Notes: generated by a model not told the origin, from the letters alone. A stretch of 64,000 bases of DNA from Periplaneta americana (GCF_040183065.1 NC_091132.1:90273106-90337105), one strand, 5' to 3'; positions 43,646 to 53,812 are shown, counted from the first letter of the stretch. Made by a program: numbers and translations.

Positions 43646-44608
43646 CGATGAAAGAGTAATGGAACGGAGAAAAATTCTCTCCGGCGCCGGGACTTGAACC
43701 CGGGTTTTCAGCTCTATGTGCTGATGCTTTATCCACTAAGCCACACCGGATACAACTCCGACGCCGGTTAGAATCGTCTCAGATTAAGCTCCAACTCTTG
43801 GGTTCCCTCTAGTGGCTGCCCTCTGCACTACGTCACAGATGTCTATGAACGCAGGACCGAAGTCCACACATGTGCTGAGGTGCACTCGATATGAGTGACT
43901 AGTTGGCCGGGATCCGACGGAATAAGCGCCGTCTTAAATCACGAAGTGATTTACGCATATCACATATATTATTTTAATGCACCGAAGTACATATGATATT
44001 TCTATGCAGATATTCTGCGTCATCATACGATGAAAGAGTAATGGAACGGAGAAAAATTCTCTCCGGCGCCGGGACTTGAACCCGGGTTTTCTGCTCTACG
44101 TGCTGATGCTTTATCCACTAAGCCACACCGGATACAACTCCGACGCCGGTTAGAATCGTCTCAGATTAAGCTCCAACTCTTGGGTTCCCTCTAGTGGCCG
44201 CCCTCTGCACTACGTCATAGATGTCTATGAACGCAGGACCGAAGTCCACACATGTGCTGAGGTGCACTCGATATGAGTGACTAGTTGGCCGGGATCCGAC
44301 GGAATAAGCGCCGTCTTAAATCACGAAGTGATTTACGCATATCATATATATTATTTTAATGTACCGAAGTACTTATGATATTTCCATGCAGATATTCTGC
44401 GTCATCATACGATGAAAGAGTAATGGAACGGAGTTGTATCCGGTGTGGGTTAGTGGATAAAGCATCAGCACGTAGAGCTGAAAACCCGGGTTCAAGTCCC
44501 GGCGCCGGAGAGAATTTTTCTCCGTTCCATTACTCTTTCATCGTATGATGACGCAGAATATCTGCATGGAAATATCATATGTACTTCGGTACATTAAAAT
44601 AATATATA
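43646..44608. repeat. tRNA-like unit array with an inverted terminal unit
   Basis: Two tandem 382-bp units on the minus strand (tRNA-like heads 43679-43750 and 44062-44132) are followed by a third unit whose end is inverted, so its head lies on the plus strand (44439-44509). The array is flanked by a perfect 13-bp duplication TTAAAGAAATATA (43633-43645 and 44609-44621), so it entered as one piece. The heads have acceptor TCCGGTG/CGCCGGA, T stem CCGGG/CCCGG and loop ACGTAGA, and lead into GGAGAGAATTTTTCTCC. The non-tRNA part of the unit has the short palindrome AAATCACGAAGTGATTT. Confidence 0.85.
44439..44509 (+). other. tRNA-like cloverleaf (not a functional tRNA gene)
   Basis: 71 nt that fold as a cloverleaf with 7-bp acceptor, 5-bp anticodon and 5-bp T stems. 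The D stem has a G-G mismatch (GGTT/AAGC), whereas the 26-kb copy has GCTT/AAGC. The formal anticodon would be GTA, but the base before it is C, not the near-universal U33. The 3' side runs straight into the palindrome with TTTTT. It is best regarded as the Pol III promoter head of a SINE. Confidence 0.6.
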
Positions 44609-44624
44609 TTAAAGAAATATATTA

Positions 44625-45530
44625 TTGCAGTTTAGATTGCTAATTTGCTGGGTAATTAAATGTAAAACACAACTAAAATAGAATAACTGAAATTCAGGAA
44701 GAATCACCTGATTTTGGAACTTGAACATATAAATTTGTACCCAAGTACAAATCTTGTCATAAATAATTCTCGGAATCTGATGCGAACTAGCGCCGTTTGT
44801 GCTGTAGTCGTGGCTGCACTCGCCTTATGCGAGTGTCGTAGAATGGCAGTGATGCAACCATACTTACACGGTTTTTTTTATAATGTTTGGAGCGAAAATG
44901 TTTAAAAATTTACTTACTTATCAAGTTTATGAAAGGTATTCAAAATGGCGGCCTTGGTTGACCTCACATTTCTAGCACCTTTTTAGAAAACTATAAATCA
45001 ATCGCTGTAATAAAATTCTCGTAGAAAAATAATGGCACTCTCGACAGCTATTAAGTTCGTTGTTCCAGGGTGCGTGGGTATGTTTTGTACACTGCATATT
45101 TTAATTTATCCCAGACATAGAATTCGCAAGTGGTTAAATCATGGAACCGATTCTCTACTCTCTTAGGGGCAGGTTAGGGACGAACCTTTTGAGATCTATT
45201 GTGCACCCTGAATTTATGGGATGAATGAGAATGAGATGTACCAGCCCACCGGCCGCATGTGACCCCTCACTTAATCACCCAATGGGGCCACCTCACCCTC
45301 CCCGCCCTACGTTCATACCACCAAGGTGACCAAGCTGCACAGGATCCATTCCAACGGCCATTCCAAGGTGTCGAAGCGCATTTGAAAGTGTTATTAGAGA
45401 ATTAATCCTGGCAGAGATATTGCGGAAGGCTGGGAACCCAGGAACGGTTGCAGGAAGGATTCCTCCACCCCGTAAGCGAACGAAGACATGCGACATATGT
45501 CTATGGAATGAGATGAAGAAGATGAATGAT
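44625..45530. other. Unassigned; two small frames
   Basis: A 63-codon plus-strand frame at 44714-44905 has a hydrophobic stretch (CAVVVAALALCECRR) but no family. A GC-richer stretch at 45225-45330 has overlapping frames on both strands. The plus frame 45420-45626 includes RKRTKTCDICLWNEMKK, a Cys-pair/basic motif reminiscent of piggyBac-type C-terminal zinc fingers; this is too weak to call. Confidence 0.35.
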
Positions 45531-45534
45531 ATGA

Positions 45535-45730
45535 AATCTAACTTATTTTTCTACAGAGGAATGGGAAGGGAAAAGGACATGGACATGGATCGTGGCAATG
45601 AAAATTTCAACCCGGCATTTAACTAAGTAATCACAGTCAGGTTGGTCGGTCCGAGAATCGAACTACGGATCTCCCGAATGCGAGTCCCATGCGGAACGCA
45701 TGGACCACCTCGCTCGGTTGAACACACTCT
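45535..45730 (-). repeat. tRNA-derived SINE, CGAGGTGG family
   Basis: On the minus strand: ACCGAGCGAGGTGGTCCATG, GGGACTCGCATTCGGGAG, B box GTAGTTCGATTCTCGG, then a body with TTAAATGCCGGGTTG. The head matches a SINE type I recall as common in polyneopteran insects (GACTCGCATTCGGGAGGACG). End and target duplication not defined. Confidence 0.65.
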
Positions 45731-46084
45731 TAATTTCTGTTATCGAAATATTGGCTGTGTGAGCTGTAGCAGAGTTATACCGAAAAAAATAAGAGGAAAA
45801 TCAGACTCCCTGGGGGTTAATTCTCTATAAAAGGTGTTAATATTCTGTCAGTTTAATAATTGTGGGAAGAGTTCAGTATTAGTATAGTACGTGTTTTAGT
45901 CCGATTTTGGTATTTGTACACGATTAGCTGTTGATTTGATTAGTGTTGATAATTTTTTGTGTAGTACGAGGGATGATCAAATGAACGCAATTTGAGACGA
46001 TTTATATATTTATATATTAAGGCACATTAAAAACATGATAGGTAGGCTGAATATAAAAAATATGATAGATTTGGAAAGATTAAT

Positions 46085-46180
46085 GTTTGAGACTGGATTA
46101 ATTTTGCACAGGATAGGGACCGATGGCGGGCGTATATGAGGGCGGCAATGAACCTCCTTAAAAGCCCTAAGTAAGTAAAA
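46085..46180 (+). mobile_element. LINE 3' end, copy B
   Basis: DWINFAQDRDRWRAYMRAAM then NLLKSPK and the AAGTAAGTAA tail: the last 25 codons of the family seen at 22.5 kb, 5'-truncated to under 100 bp. Minor changes (TTT for CTT; the VS/VP codons before the stop are missing). Confidence 0.7.
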
Positions 46181-46189
46181 ATTTGTTTT

Positions 46190-46490
46190 GATTATCCAAA
46201 TAAATTAATTCTGAATTTAATGTACCGGTATCTAACATTGAACGAATTTATAAATATACTCTGTTAAAATTTTATCATGAAATTCGTAATAAGTTTATAT
46301 TACAAGCACATAATCATGACACAAGACGAAAAAATATTTCAACATTAGTAGAACCTAAATGTTTCACATCTGCTGGTCTAAAGCATAGCATTAATTTTGG
46401 CCCTCGGTTGTATAATTCTTTAGCTAAATTACACCACGACTTCTAACATGTAACCTACTAACATTCGCTTCATTTAATTTAGGATGCTCC

Positions 46491-46530
<40 letters not shown>

Positions 46531-46559
46531 CATTATTATTATCATTATTATTACTATTA

Positions 46560-46594
<35 letters not shown>

Positions 46595-46760
46595 TTTAAT
46601 TATTGTTTTTTATTAGTTGTGTTTATTACTAATTGTCATTATTTAGTGTAATTAGTTACCACTGCCACCCATTTGCAGTGTGAATAAATACATACATACA
46701 TACATGCATGCATACATGCATACATACATACACATACATAGGCCTACACATACATACATA
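46190..46760 (+). mobile_element. LINE C-terminus with (TTA)n and (CATA)n tails
   Basis: Frame YKYTLLKFYHEIRNKFILQA then HDTRRKNISTLVEPKCFTSA and GLKHSINFGPRLYNSLAKLH, ending at a stop near 46446. It corresponds to the C-terminal block of the minus-strand LINE at 3280-3846. A 3' UTR follows, with (TTA)n at 46493-46600, CACTGCCACCCATTTGCAGT at 46660 and AATAAA at 46684, then the (CATA)n run. 5'-truncated. Confidence 0.72.
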
Positions 46761-46912
46761 AAAACAATTCATAATTAAAACCATTTAAATAAATATATAA
46801 TATTAAAAATAAAACCAAAACAATAAACTCTAAGCTTAAAACTACATACATGCATACATGCATACATGCATACATGCATACATGCATACATACATACATA
46901 CATACATACAAC
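46685..46912. repeat. (CATA)n / CATGCATA compound microsatellites
   Basis: Two blocks, 46687-46760 and 46847-46912, of CATA units mixed with CATG, separated by AT-rich sequence. Confidence 0.92.
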
Positions 46913-47459
46913 ATATAACAAGAAAGTTAGAAACGTGTTAATGTCTTCAATTTTATTAAATAAATTTATAGTCTATGTGTATGAATTAATCAGCCTATAT
47001 TACATTTGTATTCTATAATTTTTGAATATATATTTTTTTTCATAAATTGTCCTGTTTTATTCACGTACGATATTATTCTTCTCTATGTTAATATTAGGCC
47101 TATATTATATAATTTCATTGCAGCTGTAATTTTAATTTTAGTTCCTATTTTATTTTATTTTATTTTCTATATTCCTCTTATATTAATATATTATATTATG
47201 TTAATATTAATTTTAGTTCCTATTTTATTTTATTATGTATATTCTCTTATAGGACTATTAATAATACATCTGAACTACGACCGAATACGAGCGCTGCTCA
47301 TTCGGTCCTCAAATTTTATTAATGTTACTGTATCTTCTTTTTTAAATTGATTGTATTATTTTACTTATATTTCTATTGTTGTAATGATATTTTTTAGTCT
47401 GTATATTTAAATTTAAATAATAAATAAATAATAATAACCAAATAATAATAAGTAATGTT

Positions 47460-47625
47460 TGAGGACACATGCATATAATACGACTCCCTAGAAAAGGTCT
47501 CCATAGGCGTTCACAAAGGTGTGTCATTATGTGTGGGGGAGGAGCGTCAATATCGTGAATGAGTAAAGACCCTGACTGCTCCTCGAACCATTTCAACACT
47601 TGGGCCTTCATCATCTTTGTCGAAT
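47460..47625 (-). pseudogene. Possible Tc1-type transposase scrap
   Basis: On the minus strand, KAQVLKWFEEQSGSLLIHD then APPPHIMTHLCERLW resembles the WFEE....WPPHSPDMNPIEHLW region of some Tc1-like transposases, with the catalytic SPD..E motif lost. Could be coincidence: only about 45 residues are comparable. Confidence 0.3.
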
Positions 47626-48008
47626 TTATTACTGTTTAGAAGTTTCTTTAGAAGATGCGAACAAGTTAGTCACGTGGTGACAAGAACTTGTAAGCAGAAA
47701 AAACCAGATCCTTCTGCTGTTAAGAATTCAATTACCGTTCTCTGGTCACCTTTGAAAGGATTTGAAATAAAGTTATCCATTTTGTCAGACGCCTGATATC
47801 TACGAGCTTCCTGTGCATGTAACCAAACTGTTCTCGATAGTTCGATGCAAGGCGAATATCACGTTACAATTCCACGTGCTAATACGAGCTAATGCTCGTA
47901 CTTTAATCCCAGAAACTACGCAGGGCTGTGGAAAGAAATTTTATTTTAATTTTGAGAGTTCGAAATTGTTGTAGTATTATTGTCGGTATAATTTCAGTAG
48001 CCTATATA

Positions 48009-49659
48009 CAGTGAATAACAGAATTATTCGGACACTTAATATTCCAAATGTTTATGTGTATGTTACTAAACATGTTTGCAAAAACGCAGAAATTACGCTT
48101 GCGGTTACGTCAAATAAACCAATTTGCATAATATGGACATAAAAAGAGCTTGCTAATGAAATGGTATGTTAATATATTTATATAAAAATAAACAAATATG
48201 CAATTTACTCCGTAACAAAAATATTCGGACAGTACTGTTGGTCCTATTCTGTACACCCCTGTTGATCACTTACATTACAAAGTAGGTGGAGGTACCGAGT
48301 TTCAATAATATGCGAGAGTAGGCCTACTTAGTCTAATTTGTGCTGTCGTTTCAGCAAGACGGAACAGAAAATGGGGTGTAAAGGTAAGCAAACAACATTT
48401 AATCAGAGGCAGTTAGTGATATTCCAGCACGAAAAAGGGAAAACCATTCTAAACATTGCAGATTTACTCCAGATGAAGAGAAGTACAGTGTTTGACATAA
48501 TTCTCAGATATAAAAACGAGGATAGAATAGAGTTGAGAAAGCAAACAGGTCGCCGAAAAGTCCTCACAGACAGAGAAGAATCTCGTATTATCAGACAGAT
48601 TAAAAAGAACCCTCGTATAAGTGCCCCGAAGTTAGCTTCTGAAATTTAATCGGCTACGGGTAAAAAAGTGCATGCTCAAACAATTAAGAGGGCAATACAT
48701 AACCGGGGCTACAACGGAAGAATAGCACGAAAAAAGCCTTATGTTTGTGAAAGGAACAGACGTAAACGACTTCAGTTTGCTAAGGAATATGAAAATAAAG
48801 GTGAAGATTGGTGGAAAAAGGCTCTTTTTTCTGAGGAGAGCAAATTCAATGTTTTTGGCAGCGATGGTAGACAAATGGTCAGGAGAAAGCCTAAGGAGGA
48901 AATGAAAACCAAGAATTTGCGAGCTACTGTTAAACACGGTAGAGGAAATGTGATGATATGGGGGTGCATATCAGCTTCTGGGGTTGGTGAATTGGTGTTC
49001 ATCGAGGATATCATGAAGAAGGAAGACTATCTACACCTCCTGCAACATAATTGAGTGAAAAGTGCAGAAAAACTTGAAATTGAAAAGGAATTTATATTTT
49101 ACCAGAACAACGATCCCAGCATAACTTCTGTATTGTACAAGAATTTCTGCTCTACAAATGCCCTAAAGTGCTTCATCCTCCTCCACAATCGCCGGATTTG
49201 AACCCTATTGAACTTTATGGGAAGAACTTGACAGGACGGTTGAATCAAGGCCTATTTCTTCTAAAGAAGAGCTAAAAGCAAGACTTCAAGAATAATGGGA
49301 GAAAATTCCTATAAACATAACAAAAAAATTAGTACATAGCATGCCATGCCGCCTGAAAGAGGTTATTAAACAGAAGGGTGGTACTACAAGGTACTAATAA
49401 TAACGAGCTGGAATAGTATTATTTGTTTTCAAAAAGTGTCCGAATATTTTTGTTAGTATTAGAAATCAAATGTTTTCCTTTATGTTTTAATAATTGGAAG
49501 AAAATTAAGTTAATTGGAATTGTTGTGTTGAAAATGTTTATACGAAATGGGATACTTTTAGGGAAAAAATAAGAAAAGCTTATTTTTATATATTTATATG
49601 TAAATATATGTCATTGAATTGTTAGTTGACGGATGTCCGAATATTTTTGTTACTCGCTG
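48009..49659 (+). mobile_element. Full-length Tc1-like element
   Basis: Inverted ends CAGTGAATAACAGAATTATT (left) and, read inward from the right, CAGCGAGTAACAAAAATATT. Both continue CGGACA and sit at TA (48007-48008, 49660-49661). Length 1,651 bp. The interior carries a single broken transposase on the plus strand. Two additional CCGAATATTTTTGTTA copies lie near the right end (49438-49454 and 49635-49651), and TTCGGAC recurs near the left (48026, 48224), giving subterminal direct repeats. Confidence 0.92.
48371..49400 (+). pseudogene. Tc1 transposase pseudogene with altered catalytic residues
   Basis: ATG 48371 (MGCKGKQTTFNQRQLVIFQH) opens a helix-turn-helix region, followed by RKQTGRRKVLTDREESRIIR. 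An in-frame TAA at 48647 interrupts. The same frame continues TGKKVHAQTIKRAIHNRGYN and KKALFSEESKFNVFGSDGR, where FSDESKFN is expected, so the first catalytic Asp is Glu. After TGA at 49052 comes FYQNNDPSIT, where the second catalytic Asp is Asn. PPQSPDLNPIE follows with the Glu retained. A last frame (KKLVHSMPCRLKEVIKQKGG) ends near 49397. It cannot be an active enzyme. Confidence 0.85.
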
Positions 49660-49894
49660 TATTATCACTGGTCAACAGCTATTTGACATAAAACTAACAA
49701 ATTCTTACTAATTTCGACCCCTTGAATTCAAAAATAACTATCAAAATGTTCCATCAGTTCGGGTTTTCGAGATGCATAATATAATTCATTTTATAAATGC
49801 ATTTTATTTAAAAAATCACCGTATTTCGTGTGTAACTACTTTATTTTACAAATGTGACGACCCATTATGTGAAAACAATATTAGTATAAGTAGG

Positions 49895-50262
49895 TCATCA
49901 TGTTAGAAGCACTTGTAGAAACGGAAATTATTTTATTGCCCTTTTACGAGTCTATTTGGAGGGGGGGGGGGACAGGTTCGCGGTATGCATTTACTTGAGT
50001 TTATCTGGTTTTACTTGAGATGTGCATTTCTTCACTGTGAGCTTTGATGACGTTACTGTAGTTTATGTTTTGCAATTGACCATCTTGTCAAAACAACTTT
50101 TAGAAGCGGAAATTGTTTTATTGCCCTTTTCGGTTCCATTTGGAGGGAGAGAAACAGATTCGCTATATGAAATCGCTTCAGTTTACCGGGAGATTTCCGT
50201 GGTGTTAGTATTCTGTCTAAAGCATGTATTTCTTTAAAGTGTGCTTTAATGATAATGTTCAA
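49895..50262. repeat. Diverged two-copy tandem duplication, period ~186 bp
   Basis: ACGGAAATTATTTTATTGCC at 49920 corresponds to GCGGAAATTGTTTTATTGCC at 50106, and the following TATTTGGAGGG and TGTGCATTTCTT/CATGTATTTCTT lines keep register. A G run sits at 49961-49972. Overlapping frames on both strands of this segment are not supported as genes. Confidence 0.7.
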
Positions 50263-50429
50263 ATTAAGAATGGTTTATATGTGCGGATTTGAAGGTTGTA
50301 GCGTTGCTTCTTGGAATGCAATTAGGCTACACAAATTCTTGCTGCTTTCTGTGCGAATGGGACAGTCGCGCTCGAGATAAGCATTATACAGTAAAATAAA
50401 ACGACAATTACTAGAGCCAGGGAAGAAAT

Positions 50430-50937
50430 ATATACATCAACCCCTTGTACCTCAAAGTAAAGTAATTTTACTTCCTTCACACATTAAATTGGGGTTAATA
50501 AAGAATTTTGTTATAGGGATTAATTATAAAACTGAAGCATTTAAACATATCCAGGAAAAATTCCCTGCTATTAGTGACTCCAAAATAAAAGAGGGAGTTT
50601 TCAATGGACTAAAAATTAGAGAAATAATGAAGGATAATCACATCGAATCTTTTTGGAAGGAAAAGAGAAAGCCGCCTGGATTGCATTCAAGGAGGTTGTA
50701 TTAAATTTTCTGGGTAACGGTAGAAGTGAGAACTATGAAGAACTAGTGCAAAATTTACTGTTGACGTATGAAACTATGAGTTGTGACATGTGCCTAAAAG
50801 TTCAATTCCTTCACTTCCATCTTGACTTTTTCCCCGAGAATTGTGACGATTTGAGTGAAGAGCAAGGTGGGCGCTTTCATCAAGAAATTTTAACTATGGA
50901 AAAAAAAAAGATACCAAGGACAGTAGAGTACTAATAT
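50430..50937 (+). pseudogene. Unidentified arthropod transposon-type protein, frameshifted
   Basis: PLVPQSKVILLPSHIKLGLI then KNFVIGINYKTEAFKHIQEK and GVFNGLKIREIMKD lie in one frame. After a one-base shift at about 50652, EKAAWIAFKEVVLNFLGNGR, MCLKVQFLHFHLDFFPENCD and LSEEQGGRFHQEI lie in the next, ending at a stop (50935). I remember these motifs (HIKLGLIK, FLHSHLDYFPEN, SEEQGERFHQDI) from repeated predicted proteins in many arthropods, usually thought to be from a mobile element, but I cannot name the element or function. The poly-A run at 50898-50908 probably hides the last frame change (MEKKK for MEKRYQG). Confidence 0.6.
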
Positions 50938-50939
50938 GC

Positions 50940-52880
50940 TAGCAGAGTATTGTTGAACTTTATCTTATGATTTACCTGATACCCAGTAAGAAAGAAAGCT
51001 GTAATCTTCTGAACAGTGAATATTTAACATTATTGTCATTACAGAGAGCATTATTTTGAATAGATATAAATTCGAAAATTGCTCAAAAATCATAACCAAC
51101 AACTGTTTTTTAGTGTCATATTCGTATTCAGGAGGTCAAATTGTGTAGAAAAAATGTATCACATGCCCAGCGCAAAAAAAAAAAAAAAAATTAAAATTTG
51201 TTAGGCAGTGTTATGTGTAGTGTTAGTGTTAAAAATAATTTTATTAGCATTGGCTTGGTATTAGTGACGTATCGTACTTGTTTATCATTAGTAATTACAT
51301 TTTTGTTACTTTGATATTAGCAAGGTGTTATAATTATGATTAGAATTAACATTTTAAAGTATCCCGTGGCGCCCATGATGCAAAATTATGAGTAGTTTGG
51401 AATCCACCACTATTGCCATCTATTAATCATTAGAGAAACCGCAAGAAAAACGAACCTGCTGGACGTCCTTTTCGGCGTTCCGCAAACACGGGAGACGTCC
51501 TATTTTTGAAACGGAGATAATAGAGGAAATGTAGGTGGAATGACGCGGAAATAAGGAGAGAACCTAGAGAAAACCTCTCACAAACTTGGCTTTATCAACC
51601 GCAAATAGAGGGAGTGTTACGAATATGGAGTACCATTTTGTGTTTTTCGTTTTAGAACTACATATTTTGAATACTGAACATAAAGTACCGTCCTATAAAA
51701 TATATATTGCTGAACGTCCCTGTGAATGGTACACCGGACATAGAAGTTCGTAAGATGATATAAAATGTTTGAAATATAAACAATTTCCTCAAATTCTAAC
51801 ATATTTCCCTTCGTAAAATGGAAGTACAAATACGGAATATTATGAACAAGTTATAAGGTTAACAACATTGCAAAGTTAAAATGATCTCTACTAAGAAAAG
51901 CACGGAATAAACATTTAGTATCTTCATTAGAAAGTGATTCCCCCAACCATAATATTGAATCCAGATGAATAATTCCTCACGTCTTTTCTCTAACTTGTTT
52001 TATGGTGTCTTGCACAGCTTTTCATTCCAGTGTTTTGTAAGTTCGTTGGAAGATGAGATTTTTCTTCATCCTACAGGCACCAACACGAGTAATGAAACAG
52101 AAAATCAGGGTATAAAGATGGAATACTAATAATACTAGTATTTCATATTTGTCACACATTGATATTGTAAGTCATAAACTCATTTAATTAAAAAATTAAA
52201 TCAATTAAATATAAATTGCTATAAATGTTGATTATTTCTCTTTAAGAATATTATATCATTAATATTTCTAACATTGATGAATAACAATGTATATTCAAGA
52301 AAAAAAACTTACCACCAAAATTTTCGCTTTCCTCGAAAACGCAATAAAGATAAACATTTAAACAGTTCAGCTTCTAATTGCAATTTAACTGATTTCCGCG
52401 AAAGAGAGTTTCACTGCGTATTAATTTGGAAAGCTTCTGCTAGAATACAATCCGTCTCGGGTCGTATATCACACTATTTCATATTTGTACCCCTATTTCA
52501 TATTAGTAACACTTTCTTTACAACACCGTCACTGCCGATATTTGAACTTGATTCCGCGTGCATTTTGCCAACTGAGTTACCAAGGTGGAAGAGCTGTGTA
52601 ATATAATAAATTATAAAGTAGTGTTAGATAGTGTTATGTAATGTGGTACAGTATAGTGCAGTAGGCCTAGAGTTTAGTTTGAGATGTAAAATTCAGTCTG
52701 CTTTTGTGTAATGAAGCTTTTCTCAAAGTGTATCCCACGGAACACCATGGTTTCACAAGCAAATCCTAGGAGTTCCGCAGGTCCTAAAAGATTCATAAAT
52801 TCTATCTTAAACTTAGCGAATACTATAAAATGTACACAAAGGTAACGAGAATATTGAGTAATAGTTACATTAAACGTCAT
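50940..52880. other. 1.9 kb without recognisable gene
   Basis: An A run at 51176-51191; a GC-richer patch at 51440-51600 lacks a good frame. At 52700-52790, CTTTTCTCAAAGTGTATCCC plus ACGGAACACC resembles a hAT end (compare 11579). Confidence 0.35.
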
Positions 52881-52884
52881 CATC

Positions 52885-52885
<1 letters not shown>

Positions 52886-52970
<85 letters not shown>

Positions 52971-52976
52971 TAGTAA
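52886..52976. repeat. (AAT)n microsatellite
   Basis: Run of ATA/ATG units directly before the LINE end that follows; another (AAT)n block at 53276-53310 follows it. Confidence 0.93.
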
Positions 52977-52977
52977 T

Positions 52978-53275
52978 TTGTATTCTTCACCTGACATAAT
53001 TAGGAATATTAAATCCAGACGTTTCAGATGGGCAGGACATGTAGCACGTATGGACGAATCCAGAAATGCATATAGATTGTTAGTTGGGAGATCGGAGAGA
53101 AAAAGACCTTTGGGGAGTCCGAGACCTAGATGGGAGGATAATATTAAAATGGATTTGAGGGAGGTGGGATATGATGATAGAGACGGGATTAATCTTGCAC
53201 AGGATCGGCACCGATGGCGAGCTTATGTGAGGGCGGCAATGAACCTGCGGGTTCCTTAAAAGTCATTTGTAAGTA
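52978..53275 (+). mobile_element. LINE C-terminus and 3' end, copy C
   Basis: The best preserved copy of the family: LYSSPDIIRNIKSRRFRWAG, then HVARMDESRNAYRLLVGRSE, GSPRPRWEDNIKMDLREVGY and RHRWRAYVRAAMNLRVP*, 93 codons from ATG 52978 without a break. A short AGTCATTTGTAAGT tail and an AAT run follow. 5'-truncated; the RT palm is not here. Confidence 0.82.
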
Positions 53276-53812
53276 ATAATAATAATAATAATCATAATAA
53301 TAAAAATAAATGGATTACATGGGTTCTTTCCACCGTGAAACTGTAAATTAAAATGTAATACTCTGGTGAAAAAAGTTTGAGAAGCTCTGGCGTAGTGTAA
53401 CACAAAATGTACAGTGTTATAGGCCTATCAAACAGATATGTCAAAACTATAGGGAAACAGTCCTGGCATTTAGTGTAGGGTGAAAATATGACGTTATATT
53501 AGCATGTTACAGAAACGCTGCATTACTTTGTTAGAACACTTTTTCTACAACTCTGCTCAGCTTATAACGATGCGCAAGCTATTTACTGTGAAACGCCATC
53601 ACAGGTATCGTGTAACAACAATTCCCATCCCCACTAGTCTAATTGCATGTAGATGCTCTTGTTTACCACTGGTTTGAATGTAATTAGTGATCACAAATTG
53701 GGGTGGGGTGGTTTAGGTTGTGATTTATCGTACATTCGGTTTGTGTATGTTCTCCATAGTTCTGGTGTAGGGTGTAATGTAAACGATAGGTGTGATGGCA
53801 TCACAAAAAAAA

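Noticed and set aside
44439..44509. A tRNA-Tyr gene (GTA in anticodon position)
   Set aside because: C instead of U at position 33, D-stem mismatch, repeated with variants inside a mobile array and running into a palindrome with a T run: a SINE head, not a tRNA gene.
45293..45626. piggyBac transposase C-terminus (KRTKTCDICLW...)
   Set aside because: A single Cys pair without the other zinc ligands, no DDD-domain sequence upstream and no TTAA-bounded ends; too weak.
47006..47350. 114-codon hydrophobic plus-strand frame resembling a membrane protein
   Set aside because: The DNA is nearly all A and T with repeated TTTTATTTTA units, which automatically gives Ile/Leu/Phe/Tyr-rich frames.
52674..52997. 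Minus-strand frame rich in Leu/Ser
   Set aside because: Produced by the (AAT)n microsatellite; no start context or homology outside it.
52712..53400. A hAT element bounded by TTTTCTCAAAGTGTATCCCA and, at the right, AAAAAGTTTGAGAAGC inverted
   Set aside because: The ends match only over a few bases (TTCTCAAA) and differ beyond; no 8-bp duplication.
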